From the NCBI GenBank assembly GCA_044350425.1, contig JBILHS010000009.1, positions 1 through 64,000 on the forward strand: a stretch of DNA of 64,000 nucleotides, read 5' to 3'. Of this stretch, positions 44,230 to 53,700 are shown in pieces (within the stretch, counting starts at the first letter, position 1; every line of letters begins with the position of its first letter). The DNA comes from M3007 sp044350425. GTDB lineage: Bacteria > Bacteroidota > Bacteroidia > Chitinophagales > Saprospiraceae. The notes under the pieces were generated by a model, which was not told where the DNA came from, ran no database searches, and saw nothing but the letters and a program-made list of their open reading frames with translations. The position numbers and the translations under genes are program-made.

Positions 44230-46638
44230 ATGTTTACGAACCGTTTAATTACCTCCAGCCGACCGATCTTGTCAATATTAATCCTATTGGCGATCCTTTT
44301 TTCTCCCAAAAACCTGTTTGCACAAGTTCCACTTAAGCCCGTGGCAGCCTGGTTAGAAACTTGTCGACCATGGGCCGATTTCAAACAGACTGCTTTGTTT
44401 GAGCGTTTTCCTGAACGTAGCGACCTGCCTGCTGCGGTAGGCAAAGCAAGTGTAATGCGTATGGATCCAGGTAGTGTGGCTGCTCTGCTTCAGTCTGCCC
44501 CTAAAACCTTATTATTTTCAATCCCGACTGTAGAAGGTGAGCAACTAGACCTTGAATTAGCCCAAGTGGAAATTCTGAACCCTGATTTTAAACTAAGTAC
44601 CGATTCCCTGGATAATATACCTCATGAAGCAGCCATACATTACCGGGGTATCCTTCGCGGAGACCCCAATTCTGTGGCCTGTCTGAGCATCAGCAGTAGC
44701 GGTGTGATGGGGATGATGTCCGATGAAACAGGTACCTATGAATTAGGGAAACTGGAGGACGGCTCTGAAAATTATGTTTTTTACAAAACAGCGCAGATCA
44801 GCGCTTTATCCCCAAACCATTGTTTTTCGGAAGAGGAATCTCTTATGGGGGATGATGGTAATACGCCACCTGCTTCTGACCGCGGGGTGGGCTGCAAAAC
44901 CGTTCAGGTTTACTTCGAATGTGACTATAAACTTTACACAGACAAAGGTTCCAACACAACTACACTGACCAATTATGTGACCGGTTTGTTCAATCAGATC
45001 GCGACCCTTTATGCCAACGAAAATGTAGGCATTGTTATCTCGCAGATCTATGTTTGGACCAGCTCCGACCCTTATGTGGGGTACACGAACACCAGTGCGG
45101 TGCTAAATGCTTTCCGACAAACCCGGGGCTCCACTTTTAACGGAAATCTGGCGCACTTGCTCAGCACCCGTTCACTGGGTGGTGGTATTGCCTATGTGGA
45201 TGTGCTATGTGTCAAGCCGTACGCTTTTGGAGTGAGTGCCATTACCTCCTCCTATCAAAATGTGCCCGTCTATTCCTGGTCTGTCGAAGTGGTGACCCAT
45301 GAACTAGGGCACAACCTTGGAGCCTGGCATACCCATTCCTGCAACTGGCCTACAGGGGCACTTGACAACTGTGTTAGTCCGGAAGGCTCCTGTCCGCCAG
45401 GCCCTGCGCCAGTCAATGGTGGAACCATCATGAGCTACTGTCATTTAACGGGCAATGGAATCAATTTCAATAATGGTTTTGGCAAGGCACCCGGCGATCG
45501 AATTCGGAATAAAGTATTGAATGCCAGTTGTGTGCCTCAATCAGGCGTCATTCCATCCGGGCTTACCACGACTAATATTACCAGTACTTCTTGTACACTG
45601 AGCTGGTTGCCTGTGCCCGGAGCTACCCATTATACCCTGCAATACAAACTTACAAGCGCTGGCAATTGGACCACTGCCGGACCAAGTACAGCACCTACCT
45701 TCAACCTGACGAATCTGACTGCTGCCAGTGCCTATCAATGGCAGGTTAAAACAGATTGTTCCAATTATTCTGCCACTTCGAGTTTCACGACTGAGAGCAG
45801 CGGTGGCGGAAGTAATTGCAATACGCCCACAGGTCTGAGCGCTCAGAATATCACTGCGAATTCCACCAAATTAGTGTGGAATAACGTGCCAGGAGCCAGT
45901 TCCTATACCGTTCAATATAAAAAAAACAGTTCAGGCAGCTGGATCAACGCCGGAAATACCGCTGCAGCCACGCTTACCTTATTAAATCTGACCGCTGCAA
46001 CCCCTTACACCTGGCAGGTAAAGGCAAATTGTTCCTCCTGGTCTGCAAGCGCTTATTTCACCACCCCTACAGCGGGAGGCGGAAATACTTGCGATGCACC
46101 GATCAATCTGAACAATAATTCGATCGGAAGCACCTATGCTGCCATTTCATGGTCGCCCGTAACCGGCGCAACCAGCTACACTTTACAGATTAAAATGGCC
46201 AATTCGAATGATTGGTTCACCTTGGGGTCCGTTAATGTAACCAATGTAGTGATTAGTGGGTTACAGTCCAGCACCTCGTATAATTGGCGTGTGAAAGCCA
46301 ATTGCTCTGATTATTCCACGGCTAAATTTCTGACTACTACTGGCAACCTGACGGATGGGGGAACTGAAAACATCAGCCAACCTGTACTTCAGGAAAGCAT
46401 AGAAACCACCTTGTTTGAAGTTTACCCAAATCCTGCCAGCCATGTAATTAACCTTGATTTTAAAGGCGACCTTTCCCAGGAACATCTAATTAGTATTGTA
46501 AATTCTGTGGGCATACTGGTCCGGGAACAAAATCTGCAGCCCAATATTGACCTCGCGATTTTCGAGCCCGGAGTTTATTTTATTCGTCTGATCGAAAACG
46601 GAAAAATCATTGCTATCCAGCGATTTGTAAAGATTTAG
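44230..46638 (+). CDS. Secreted zinc metalloprotease with FN3 domains and T9SS type A sorting domain
   Basis: Start at the ATG at 44230, giving a signal peptide (ILSILILLAILFSPKNLFAQ) and 802 residues. A propeptide-like part (about 33-220) precedes the catalytic domain with the metzincin motif HELGHNLGAWH (His357, Glu358, His361, His367) and a later Met-turn candidate (GGTIMSY). This is reprolysin (M12B)-like. Three fibronectin type III domains follow (about 438-705), all with the pattern W-PVPGA-YTLQYK. The C-terminus (LFEVYPNPASHVINLDFKG onward) is a T9SS type A domain. Alternative in-frame ATGs lie upstream at 44215 and earlier. Confidence 0.88.
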   Translation: MFTNRLITSSRPILSILILLAILFSPKNLFAQVPLKPVAAWLETCRPWADFKQTALFERFPERSDLPAAVGKASVMRMDPGSVAALLQSAPKTLLFSIPTVEGEQLDLELAQVEILNPDFKLSTDSLDNIPHEAAIHYRGILRGDPNSVACLSISSSGVMGMMSDETGTYELGKLEDGSENYVFYKTAQISALSPNHCFSEEESLMGDDGNTPPASDRGVGCKTVQVYFECDYKLYTDKGSNTTTLTNYVTGLFNQIATLYANENVGIVISQIYVWTSSDPYVGYTNTSAVLNAFRQTRGSTFNGNLAHLLSTRSLGGGIAYVDVLCVKPYAFGVSAITSSYQNVPVYSWSVEVVTHELGHNLGAWHTHSCNWPTGALDNCVSPEGSCPPGPAPVNGGTIMSYCHLTGNGINFNNGFGKAPGDRIRNKVLNASCVPQSGVIPSGLTTTNITSTSCTLSWLPVPGATHYTLQYKLTSAGNWTTAGPSTAPTFNLTNLTAASAYQWQVKTDCSNYSATSSFTTESSGGGSNCNTPTGLSAQNITANSTKLVWNNVPGASSYTVQYKKNSSGSWINAGNTAAATLTLLNLTAATPYTWQVKANCSSWSASAYFTTPTAGGGNTCDAPINLNNNSIGSTYAAISWSPVTGATSYTLQIKMANSNDWFTLGSVNVTNVVISGLQSSTSYNWRVKANCSDYSTAKFLTTTGNLTDGGTENISQPVLQESIETTLFEVYPNPASHVINLDFKGDLSQEHLISIVNSVGILVREQNLQPNIDLAIFEPGVYFIRLIENGKIIAIQRFVKI

Positions 46639-46752
46639 GATCTGCGGATTTCTGTTTTAATATTCTAGTTTGCACATCCATCTTCCGTCCTGAATAGCTC
46701 GGGATTCTATCATTACAGCTGCTTTTTACCATAATCTGCCTGGTTTAACCTC

Positions 46753-46795
46753 AAAGTGCCGGCCCTTAAAGAAGGGTTGGCACTTTGCTTTTCCG
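46753..46795 (+). terminator. Terminator after the metalloprotease gene
   Basis: Stem AAAGTGCC (46753-46760) with GGCACTTT (46779-46786) and an inner CCCTT/AAGGG pairing, followed by a T-rich run. It lies about 115 nt past the stop. Confidence 0.65.
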
Positions 46796-46867
46796 CGCAA
46801 TTCGTAGTAATGCGTCCCTTCACTTCAAACATCTGCTTATTTTGCGGCCAGATTCAAAGCAAAAGGC

Positions 46868-47842
46868 ATGAAAAAAACGTTTGAACGGTTCTTTTTCTCT
46901 CTTTTGGCCTTTCTTCTTTTTACAAATATTAAGGCTCAGAATATTGAATATGAACGAGTTAACATTCCCGGAACGGCGGTTTCCTTTCAGATGGCTTTGC
47001 TTCCCGGAGGGATATTCCAAATGGGTAGTCCGGTCAATGAAAAAGGCCGTGAAGCTGATGAAGGATCACATGAAGTAACGCTGGATTCCTTCTGGATGGG
47101 TGTTTATGAAGTAACCTGGGATGAATTCTATAGTTTTCAGTTCCGGCATATGGATATGGATTCCAGTTACAACCCTTCCGGTTTTCAGGCAGATGCAATC
47201 GCACGCCCCTCCCCACCCTATTATGATTTTACCTATGGGCGGGGACGTGCCGGTGGATTTCCGGCAGCCACCATGACCCAACAGGCTGCCCTTAGATATT
47301 GCCAATGGCTGAGTGATCAAACGGGCGATTTTTACCGTTTGCCTACGGAAGCAGAATGGGAATATGCCTGCAGAGCTGGAACGAAAACCACCTATTCCTG
47401 GGGGGGGCAAGCCAATAAGGCCGGTGATTTCGCCTGGTATTATGACAATAGTAGCGGTTCGTACCAGAAAGTCGGTAGCAAAAAGCCCAATGCCTGGGGT
47501 CTTTATGATATGCATGGCAACGTAGCAGAATGGACACTGGATTTTTATACGGCAGATTATTTCCAGCGCCTTGACTCCTCATCAATCAACCCGGTTGTTT
47601 TTCCGATAAAAAAGCATTCACGCACGGTGCGCGGTGGAAGTTTTGAAGATTACATGCCTCAACTCCGATGTGCAGACCGATTGAAAAGTGACCCAAAATG
47701 GCAGGCCCGTGATCCACAAATACCCAAAAGCAAATGGTGGAATCCAGAATCACCCTTTGTTGGCTTCCGGATTATGCGTGAGCAGCATCCACGGGATAAA
47801 CGGGAACGGGACCTGTTTTTCGAAAAGACCATCAAGGATTGA
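46868..47842 (+). CDS. SUMF1/formylglycine-generating-enzyme-family protein
   Basis: Protein of 324 residues with a signal peptide (LLAFLLFTNIKAQ). The rest is one SUMF1 (FGE-sulfatase) domain: MALLPGGIFQMGSP, FWMGVYEVTWDEFY, RLPTEAEWEYACRAG, GLYDMHGNVAEWTLD, RTVRGGSF and PFVGFRIMRE. Family members include formylglycine-generating enzymes and many binding proteins, including the Bacteroidota gliding lipoproteins GldK and GldJ. No lipobox and no sulfatase gene are present, so enzymatic function is uncertain. The TMTC-like gene follows after 43 nt. Confidence 0.82.
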   Translation: MKKTFERFFFSLLAFLLFTNIKAQNIEYERVNIPGTAVSFQMALLPGGIFQMGSPVNEKGREADEGSHEVTLDSFWMGVYEVTWDEFYSFQFRHMDMDSSYNPSGFQADAIARPSPPYYDFTYGRGRAGGFPAATMTQQAALRYCQWLSDQTGDFYRLPTEAEWEYACRAGTKTTYSWGGQANKAGDFAWYYDNSSGSYQKVGSKKPNAWGLYDMHGNVAEWTLDFYTADYFQRLDSSSINPVVFPIKKHSRTVRGGSFEDYMPQLRCADRLKSDPKWQARDPQIPKSKWWNPESPFVGFRIMREQHPRDKRERDLFFEKTIKD

Positions 47843-47885
47843 CCAGCCAAAAGTGACGAATTGACTTTTTGATAAATTCAAAAAA

Positions 47886-49835
47886 ATGACGTTTTCAAAA
47901 TTCCTTCAAAGGGCATGGGTGCCCCAAATTTTATTGGCTGCTGCGGTTTTGGTAGTGTATGCGGCATCTGTATCCAACGGCTTCGTTTACTTTGATGACG
48001 ACAAAGCGATCCTGTATAATAAGGCCTTGCAAAATCCCTCACTGGGTAAATTTTTCAAGGGCGAAAATCTGGGGATGTATGCGCCCTTTAGCTGGATCGC
48101 TTATTGGGTTGGGCAGGGCATATCTGGTAAAGAAGCCTGGGGATATCACCTGCTTGGACTACTGTTGCATGCACTCAATGCAACAATGGTTTATGCCTTA
48201 CTTAAGAGCCTGACCGGACGTGTCTGGGCTGCATTTTTTGCGGCGCTGTTATTTGCCGTGCATCCAGTTCAGGTGGAAGCGGTAAGTTGGGCTGCAGCAC
48301 TCAGTACGGTCTTATTTTCTACTTTTTACCTGGGTAGTTTATGGTCTTATTTGCAGTGGAAGCATCGTGCTAAAATGGCTTGGCTGGGCTTATCCTTTTT
48401 GGCTTTTTTAGCAGCATGTTTGTCGAAATCAGCAGCTGTAACTTTGCCTTTAATGCTTTTAGCCATGGATCTTTACCTGGATAAAAACGATGAAACGACC
48501 TCAGGATCGAATCAGTTAAAAAATAGCCTGCTCAATAAAGTTCCATTCTTTGCGGCAGCGTTTATTTTTGGCCTGTACACTTTCACTACCAGGGAATTGG
48601 AAGGCCATAATATTGAAGCCTCTTCTGCGGTTTTTTCCTTTGCAGACCGATTCCTGATGGCCTGTCAGACCTTACTTTTTTATCCGGTAAAAATTTTGGT
48701 CCCTATCGGCTTTTCAGTTTCATATCCTTTCGTAAAAATGAATGGCCTGTGGGGATGGGATTATTACGCAGCCCCCTTGGTGCTGATCGGAATTGGCCTG
48801 GCTGTTTGGATGAAATTCCGTGAAAATCGGGATGTATTACTTGGGATTGCTCTGTATTTACTGCCATTGTCTATCATGTTACCGTTTCGGACCGTAGGCA
48901 GTTTTGAATTAAGATCCGACCGCTACGTTTATATCTCATGCATAGGTTTATTTTTTCTGGCAGGTATCTTTTTAGAAAAGATTAAACCGGAGCTTCAAAA
49001 TATCCTTATGATTTCAGCTGCGGCTTTGTTTGCTTTTCTGGCTTTTCGTCAGACCCATGTTTGGGAGGATGGGGTTAAATTATTTGAAAACTGCACCCAA
49101 AAGACTCCTGAATCTTCACTTTGTCAGTGTAATCTTGCCTACAATCAACTCATTTCCAATGACTACCCAGGGGCCATTGAACATTATTCAGAATCACTGA
49201 AATACGATCCTGAAACGGTAGAAGCCTATAATGGCCGAGGCCAGGCCTACTTTCAAGTGCGGAAATATCCGGAAGCTTTGGCTGATTTTACGGCGGCCAT
49301 TCAGGCAGGGATCGTGACCCCTAAATTATTTTTAAATAAAGGAAAATGTCTGGTCATACTTAACCGGGCCGCAGAGGCTGTTCCAGATCTGAATCGCAGC
49401 ATTGAATTAGAACCCAAATCAGCTGAAGCCTTTTATTTCAGAGGGGTTGCGCATGAAAAAGGGGGAGATGTTCCCAAAGCACTTGCAGATTATGGGCAAG
49501 CGATTCTGCTCAATCCAAATTATGTAGAAGCTTTGGTAAATCGAGGTCTACTGTTCGCAAAATCAGCACAATTCACCGAAGCAGTCAACGATTATACCAT
49601 AGCAATGGCCATTGCTACACCACAGGTTCAACCCATGATCCTGAACAATCGGGCTTTTGCGCAACTCAAGTCAGGGCAGCTCGCCAGAGCACTGGAGGAT
49701 GTAGATAAAGCTTTGACCATCAATCCGAATTACCCCTTTGCATACAACACACGAGCGGCCATTTATCAACAAATGGGACAACCTGCCAAAGCTGCTGAGG
49801 ATCTTGCCAAAGCTCAGAAATTTCAGGGTAAATAA
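47886..49835 (+). CDS. TMTC-like GT-C membrane glycosyltransferase with TPRs
   Basis: Protein of 649 residues. The first half has about ten hydrophobic helices. The first extracytoplasmic loop reads SNGFVYFDDDKAILYN, with the acidic cluster of GT-C enzymes, and AVHPVQVEAVSWAA is the TMTC/DUF1736 hallmark. From about residue 410 there are at least six TPRs (AIEHYSESLKYDPETVEAYN, AEAVPDLNRSIELEPKSAEA and others). Eukaryotic TMTC proteins O-mannosylate cadherins. Bacterial homologues are uncharacterised, and protein glycosylation is an inference. It follows the SUMF1 gene closely. Confidence 0.75.
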   Translation: MTFSKFLQRAWVPQILLAAAVLVVYAASVSNGFVYFDDDKAILYNKALQNPSLGKFFKGENLGMYAPFSWIAYWVGQGISGKEAWGYHLLGLLLHALNATMVYALLKSLTGRVWAAFFAALLFAVHPVQVEAVSWAAALSTVLFSTFYLGSLWSYLQWKHRAKMAWLGLSFLAFLAACLSKSAAVTLPLMLLAMDLYLDKNDETTSGSNQLKNSLLNKVPFFAAAFIFGLYTFTTRELEGHNIEASSAVFSFADRFLMACQTLLFYPVKILVPIGFSVSYPFVKMNGLWGWDYYAAPLVLIGIGLAVWMKFRENRDVLLGIALYLLPLSIMLPFRTVGSFELRSDRYVYISCIGLFFLAGIFLEKIKPELQNILMISAAALFAFLAFRQTHVWEDGVKLFENCTQKTPESSLCQCNLAYNQLISNDYPGAIEHYSESLKYDPETVEAYNGRGQAYFQVRKYPEALADFTAAIQAGIVTPKLFLNKGKCLVILNRAAEAVPDLNRSIELEPKSAEAFYFRGVAHEKGGDVPKALADYGQAILLNPNYVEALVNRGLLFAKSAQFTEAVNDYTIAMAIATPQVQPMILNNRAFAQLKSGQLARALEDVDKALTINPNYPFAYNTRAAIYQQMGQPAKAAEDLAKAQKFQGK

Positions 49836-49883
49836 GTGCCGATAAAAAAACAAGCTCACGATTGGGGGTATTTTATCGGTGCT
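49835..49883. terminator. Weak terminator-like inverted repeat between convergent genes
   Basis: Arms 49835-49847 and 49871-49883 pair with two wobble positions and contain A-rich and T-rich ends. It begins at the stop codon of the TMTC-like gene. Confidence 0.35.
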
Positions 49884-49898
49884 AAGGAAACCAAATGG

Positions 49899-50657
49899 TC
49901 ACTTTTCGTCTTGCAAGGTTTCCAATGCTTTTGCCAGGGTTTGTAAAAAAACCTCAGGATCCTGTGCCCCGGACACCGCGTATTTGCGATCAAAGATAAA
50001 AAAAGGAACCCCGCTCACCCGCAGCTCCTTGGCTGCTGCTATATCGCTTTTGACCTCTTTGTAAAACTCCTGGCTTTCCAGCATCGATTTTACCGTTGAA
50101 GGATCCAAGCCAATTGAATCGCCTAAATGGACGAGCATGGACCGATCGGAAATGTTTTTCCCATCTGTAAAATGGGCCTTAAAAAGAGCCTCTTCCGCAG
50201 CATCCTGCAAGCCATGCTCCTGTGCCAGATGAGAAAACCGATGCGCATCAAATGAATTGGCTGCTATGGCTTTATCAAAGTGATATTCCAGGCCAACTTC
50301 TGCAGCCATTTTGGTTACGTTGTCCGTAATTTGACGGGTCTGTTCTGGTGACCACCCTTTGCGTTCAGCTAAATTTTTCTGGTAATCTACTCCTGTAGCA
50401 CTGGCCTCCGGATCGAGCTGAAAACTTTTCCAAACGATCTCCACCTGGTCTTTTTGTGGAAAACGATCCAGTGCCTGCTCAAATTTACGTTTACCGATAT
50501 AGCAAAAAGGACATACTACATCACTCCAAATTTCGACTTGCATCTTTTTTTGATTTGTATTTAGGCTATCCAGGGATAGCATTGCTGTTGTACTTCCTTG
50601 GGAACAGGCCGCCAATGGCCATCCGAATAGACTCATTGCCAATAGATTCTTCCACAT
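49899..50657 (-). CDS. DsbA-family (FrnE-like) oxidoreductase predicted to be a lipoprotein
   Basis: The domain from residue 39 on (MQVEIWSDVVCPFCYIG) is FrnE-like: active site CPFC (Cys49-Cys52), helical insert, and cis-Pro loop RVSGVPFFIFD. FrnE relatives usually begin at that Met and are cytoplasmic. Here 38 residues precede it, starting at the ATG at 50657, with a lipoprotein signal peptide (LFGWPLAAC, Cys18). The enzyme is thus probably membrane-attached outside the cytoplasm, and would act on disulfides there. The internal Met at residue 39 could also be used as a start. Confidence 0.78.
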   Translation of the reverse strand: MWKNLLAMSLFGWPLAACSQGSTTAMLSLDSLNTNQKKMQVEIWSDVVCPFCYIGKRKFEQALDRFPQKDQVEIVWKSFQLDPEASATGVDYQKNLAERKGWSPEQTRQITDNVTKMAAEVGLEYHFDKAIAANSFDAHRFSHLAQEHGLQDAAEEALFKAHFTDGKNISDRSMLVHLGDSIGLDPSTVKSMLESQEFYKEVKSDIAAAKELRVSGVPFFIFDRKYAVSGAQDPEVFLQTLAKALETLQDEK

Positions 50658-50722
50658 GCTTTCAAAATTGATGTTACAAAACACCAATTTTAGTCAATGG
50701 TTTGAATGTATCTCCACTGAAA

Positions 50723-50769
50723 ATCAAAAAGCCCAAGTGCTGCATGTTTCAACACCTGGGCTTTTTGAT
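50723..50769. terminator. Terminator after the repeat-protein gene
   Basis: Long inverted repeat (ATCAAAAAGCCCA with TGGGCTTTTTGAT, plus an inner GTG/CAC) 15 nt past the stop of the minus-strand gene at 50784. T5 runs occur on both strands. Confidence 0.75.
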
Positions 50770-50783
50770 GAACTTTAGAAATC

Positions 50784-53700
50784 TCAACGCTGAACCATAA
50801 ACCGCATAACTTCTTTTTTTCCATCTTCCGGAACCACTTCCATGAGGTAAATACCATTGGTGGCCCCTTGTGGCATTTCAATCCGCAGTAGATCCTCATT
50901 AGCAACCAATTTTATGGTGTGAAAAAGTTGACCCACTGCATTGGTGATCTGGATCTGCACTTTTTTACCCTGCCAATCAGAAAGGTCAGCAAACAAAGCA
51001 CCCGTAGTCGGGTTAGGGAAAAGTAACATCGAGTTTTGCTGCTCCCATGCGGCTTCAGCATCCCTCGATTTTGTTTTCACGATGCGATTACTGGGCGTTA
51101 CGCCTACAGGACAATTAAGGATGGTCAGATAGGTCTCATTATTAGCCTGCTGTGTTAAACGGGAAACTATACTGATATACTCTACCTCTGCTTGTGCCGG
51201 AAGCGTATATTCAAAGACATCAGACTGGCCATTGAATATACTATCACTCGTTGATTTAAAACGAATGGAATACATAGGAGAAAAGTTCGGGCTGCGAACA
51301 AGATAATTGCGATTCTCTGAAGAACTATATGTTGAATTGTTGGCAGGCTCCATGGCTATCAAACCATCGGGTATCTGAATGGCCGTGGAAATCAACTTGT
51401 TGGCACAATTATTAGTGACCCGAATCCGGTAGGTTCGATTTCTGGCAGAGTCTGCCGTGATACTGAGCAGTTCATACCGGATGCAGCCATTTACTTTTAC
51501 TTCGCAGGCTTCCTCCTCGCGGATATTGACTGAAAAACAGCACAATTTTTCTTGTCCGCAGTTGTCTTTAGCGCGATAGCAGACCTCCGTTATTCCAACC
51601 GGGAAAAGACTTTCCGAGGCGGGGCCATTGGTTCGGTCTAATTCCAGTCCGGCACAGATACAATCACTGGCTGCAACAGGATCTGCATAGTTTACAACAA
51701 CAGGTCTCGGTCCGGTGCCAACCATTTTGGTGATGTTTGCAGGACATTTTAAGGCAATATTGGATGGAGCAGGCGTGAGATAATTAAGGGTGTAGGTCAC
51801 CACGGTATCGCAACCGCCAGTTATAGAAGCCACATTTCCCACGAAAGTGCCCGGTTGTGTATAAGCTTGACCCGCAATCAGGATGGACTCGCCTGGACAA
51901 AAACTGTAGGTTTCTGAGCGGCTAGCTTGTGGGCGAAGGTTCAAAGTGTAAGTAACTATCGTATCGCATCCACCCGTATTCGAAGGTAAATTTGCAACAA
52001 CGGCGCCTGGTTGGTCATAATTCTGGCCTGCAATTATCACTGATTCCCCGGGGCAGAAGCTGATTGTTTCAGATCGTGTGATCTGTGGGAGCAATTCCAG
52101 AGTGTATTTTACGATCGTATCGCAACCACCCGTTGTGGATGGCAGATTGGCGATAACAGTAGCCGGCTGGGTGTAGCTTTGGCCTCCGATCGTTACCGAT
52201 TGACCCGGACAAAAAGTGCGTGTTTCAACTCGGGCTGGTGGGGTCTGGATTTCCAGGGTATAGGTAACCAGGGTGTCGCAGCCGCCCGTTGTGGAAGCCA
52301 AGATCACAACAACAGAACCTGCCTGATTGTAAAGCTGGCCTCCGATCGTTACAGATTGTCCCGGGCAAAGGCTGCGTATTTCTGCCCGGCTGGGCTGTGG
52401 TACTTGTTCCAACGTATAAGTAACAACAGTGTCACAGCCGCCGGTGCTTGAAGCAAGGTTGGCCACCACAAGGCCTGACTGATGGTATGATTGGCCCGCG
52501 ATCAGGACAGATTCCCCGGCACAAAACACCAGTTTTTCTGCCCGGCTTGGCTGCGGTTTAAGTTCCAGGGTATAAGTAACCAAGGTGTCGCAGGAGGCTC
52601 CATTGGAGGCTGGAATAGCGGAAATGACCGTTCCAGCCTGGCTGTATGTATTGCCCCCGATCAAAACGGTTTCGCCGGGACAAAATGAAATGGAGACAGC
52701 ACGGGCAGGTTGTGGACGCAACACCAAAGTATAAGTGACCAAAGTATCACAACCGCCTGTTGTAGCAGGTTTGGTTGATTTTACAATGCCAGGCTGTGCG
52801 TATATTTGTCCACCGATCAAAACAGTTTCGCCGGGACAAAAAGTAATGGTCTGCTCCGCAGTAGGTTGTGCCCAAACCTTCAGTACGTAAGTATAAACAG
52901 TGTCGCAGCTTCCCGTAAGGGATGGAACAGTATCAAGCACTGTATTTGGAGCTGAATATTGAACTCCATTTATTGTGTAGGTCTGGCCATCACAAAGCCC
53001 AATCACGTGAATACCCGTATTGTATGGTGACAGCGTAAGATTGTACATAAAGACCGTGTCACATCCGTTCAGGCTAGCAAGTGTGTCTGCGACCATTTTA
53101 GGCGCGAAATGGGGCACCCCACCAATGGCAAAAGCCGTATTTGGGCAAAGCGCAACCGTTTTAAATATGACCGGCACGGCATTGGGCATAAAAGTTTGCG
53201 TCTGCAAATTGATCGAAAGTGGGGACATTAATACTGCCGCCGCTTGTTTCCAGGATACCTGAGTGACGGTTAAAGATAAGTTGGAGGCAGTAAAGTTCAT
53301 TGCTTGCAAATTGGCATCTTTGGCACAATTGCCTTGAATGAGCCCATTTGCATCTGTTTTTACGATCAGTATGTCAGAGCTGCCATTTCCGCTGCTGCTG
53401 CGGGTATCCCCAACAGCGATAAAACCGCCATCTAAAGTCTGAACGGCTTTAATCAAACGATCAGACGCATTACCACCATAGTTATAAGCCCAAAGCAGGT
53501 TTCCACTTGGGTCAATTTTGCCAAGTAAGGCATCTGATTGGGGTGTATTATTGCAGCTATAAGGAACCAATAAAAAACCTCCATCATTTACTTTTTCGAT
53601 CCGGCCACAAATATTATCATTGGGGCGATGGTAAACTTTTGACCAAAGCACCTGACCTGTAGTACGATTTACATTTTGAATCCAGACTTTGGCATCAGAA

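Noticed and set aside
46868..47842. SUMF1 protein as gliding protein GldJ or GldK
   Set aside because: No lipobox and none of the neighbouring gld genes (L, M, N), so the family name alone is given.
51770..53155. Regular 156-bp periodicity taken as a DNA repeat array
   Set aside because: It is explained by nine 52-residue protein repeats within one continuous reading frame, with divergence mainly in keeping with protein sequence.
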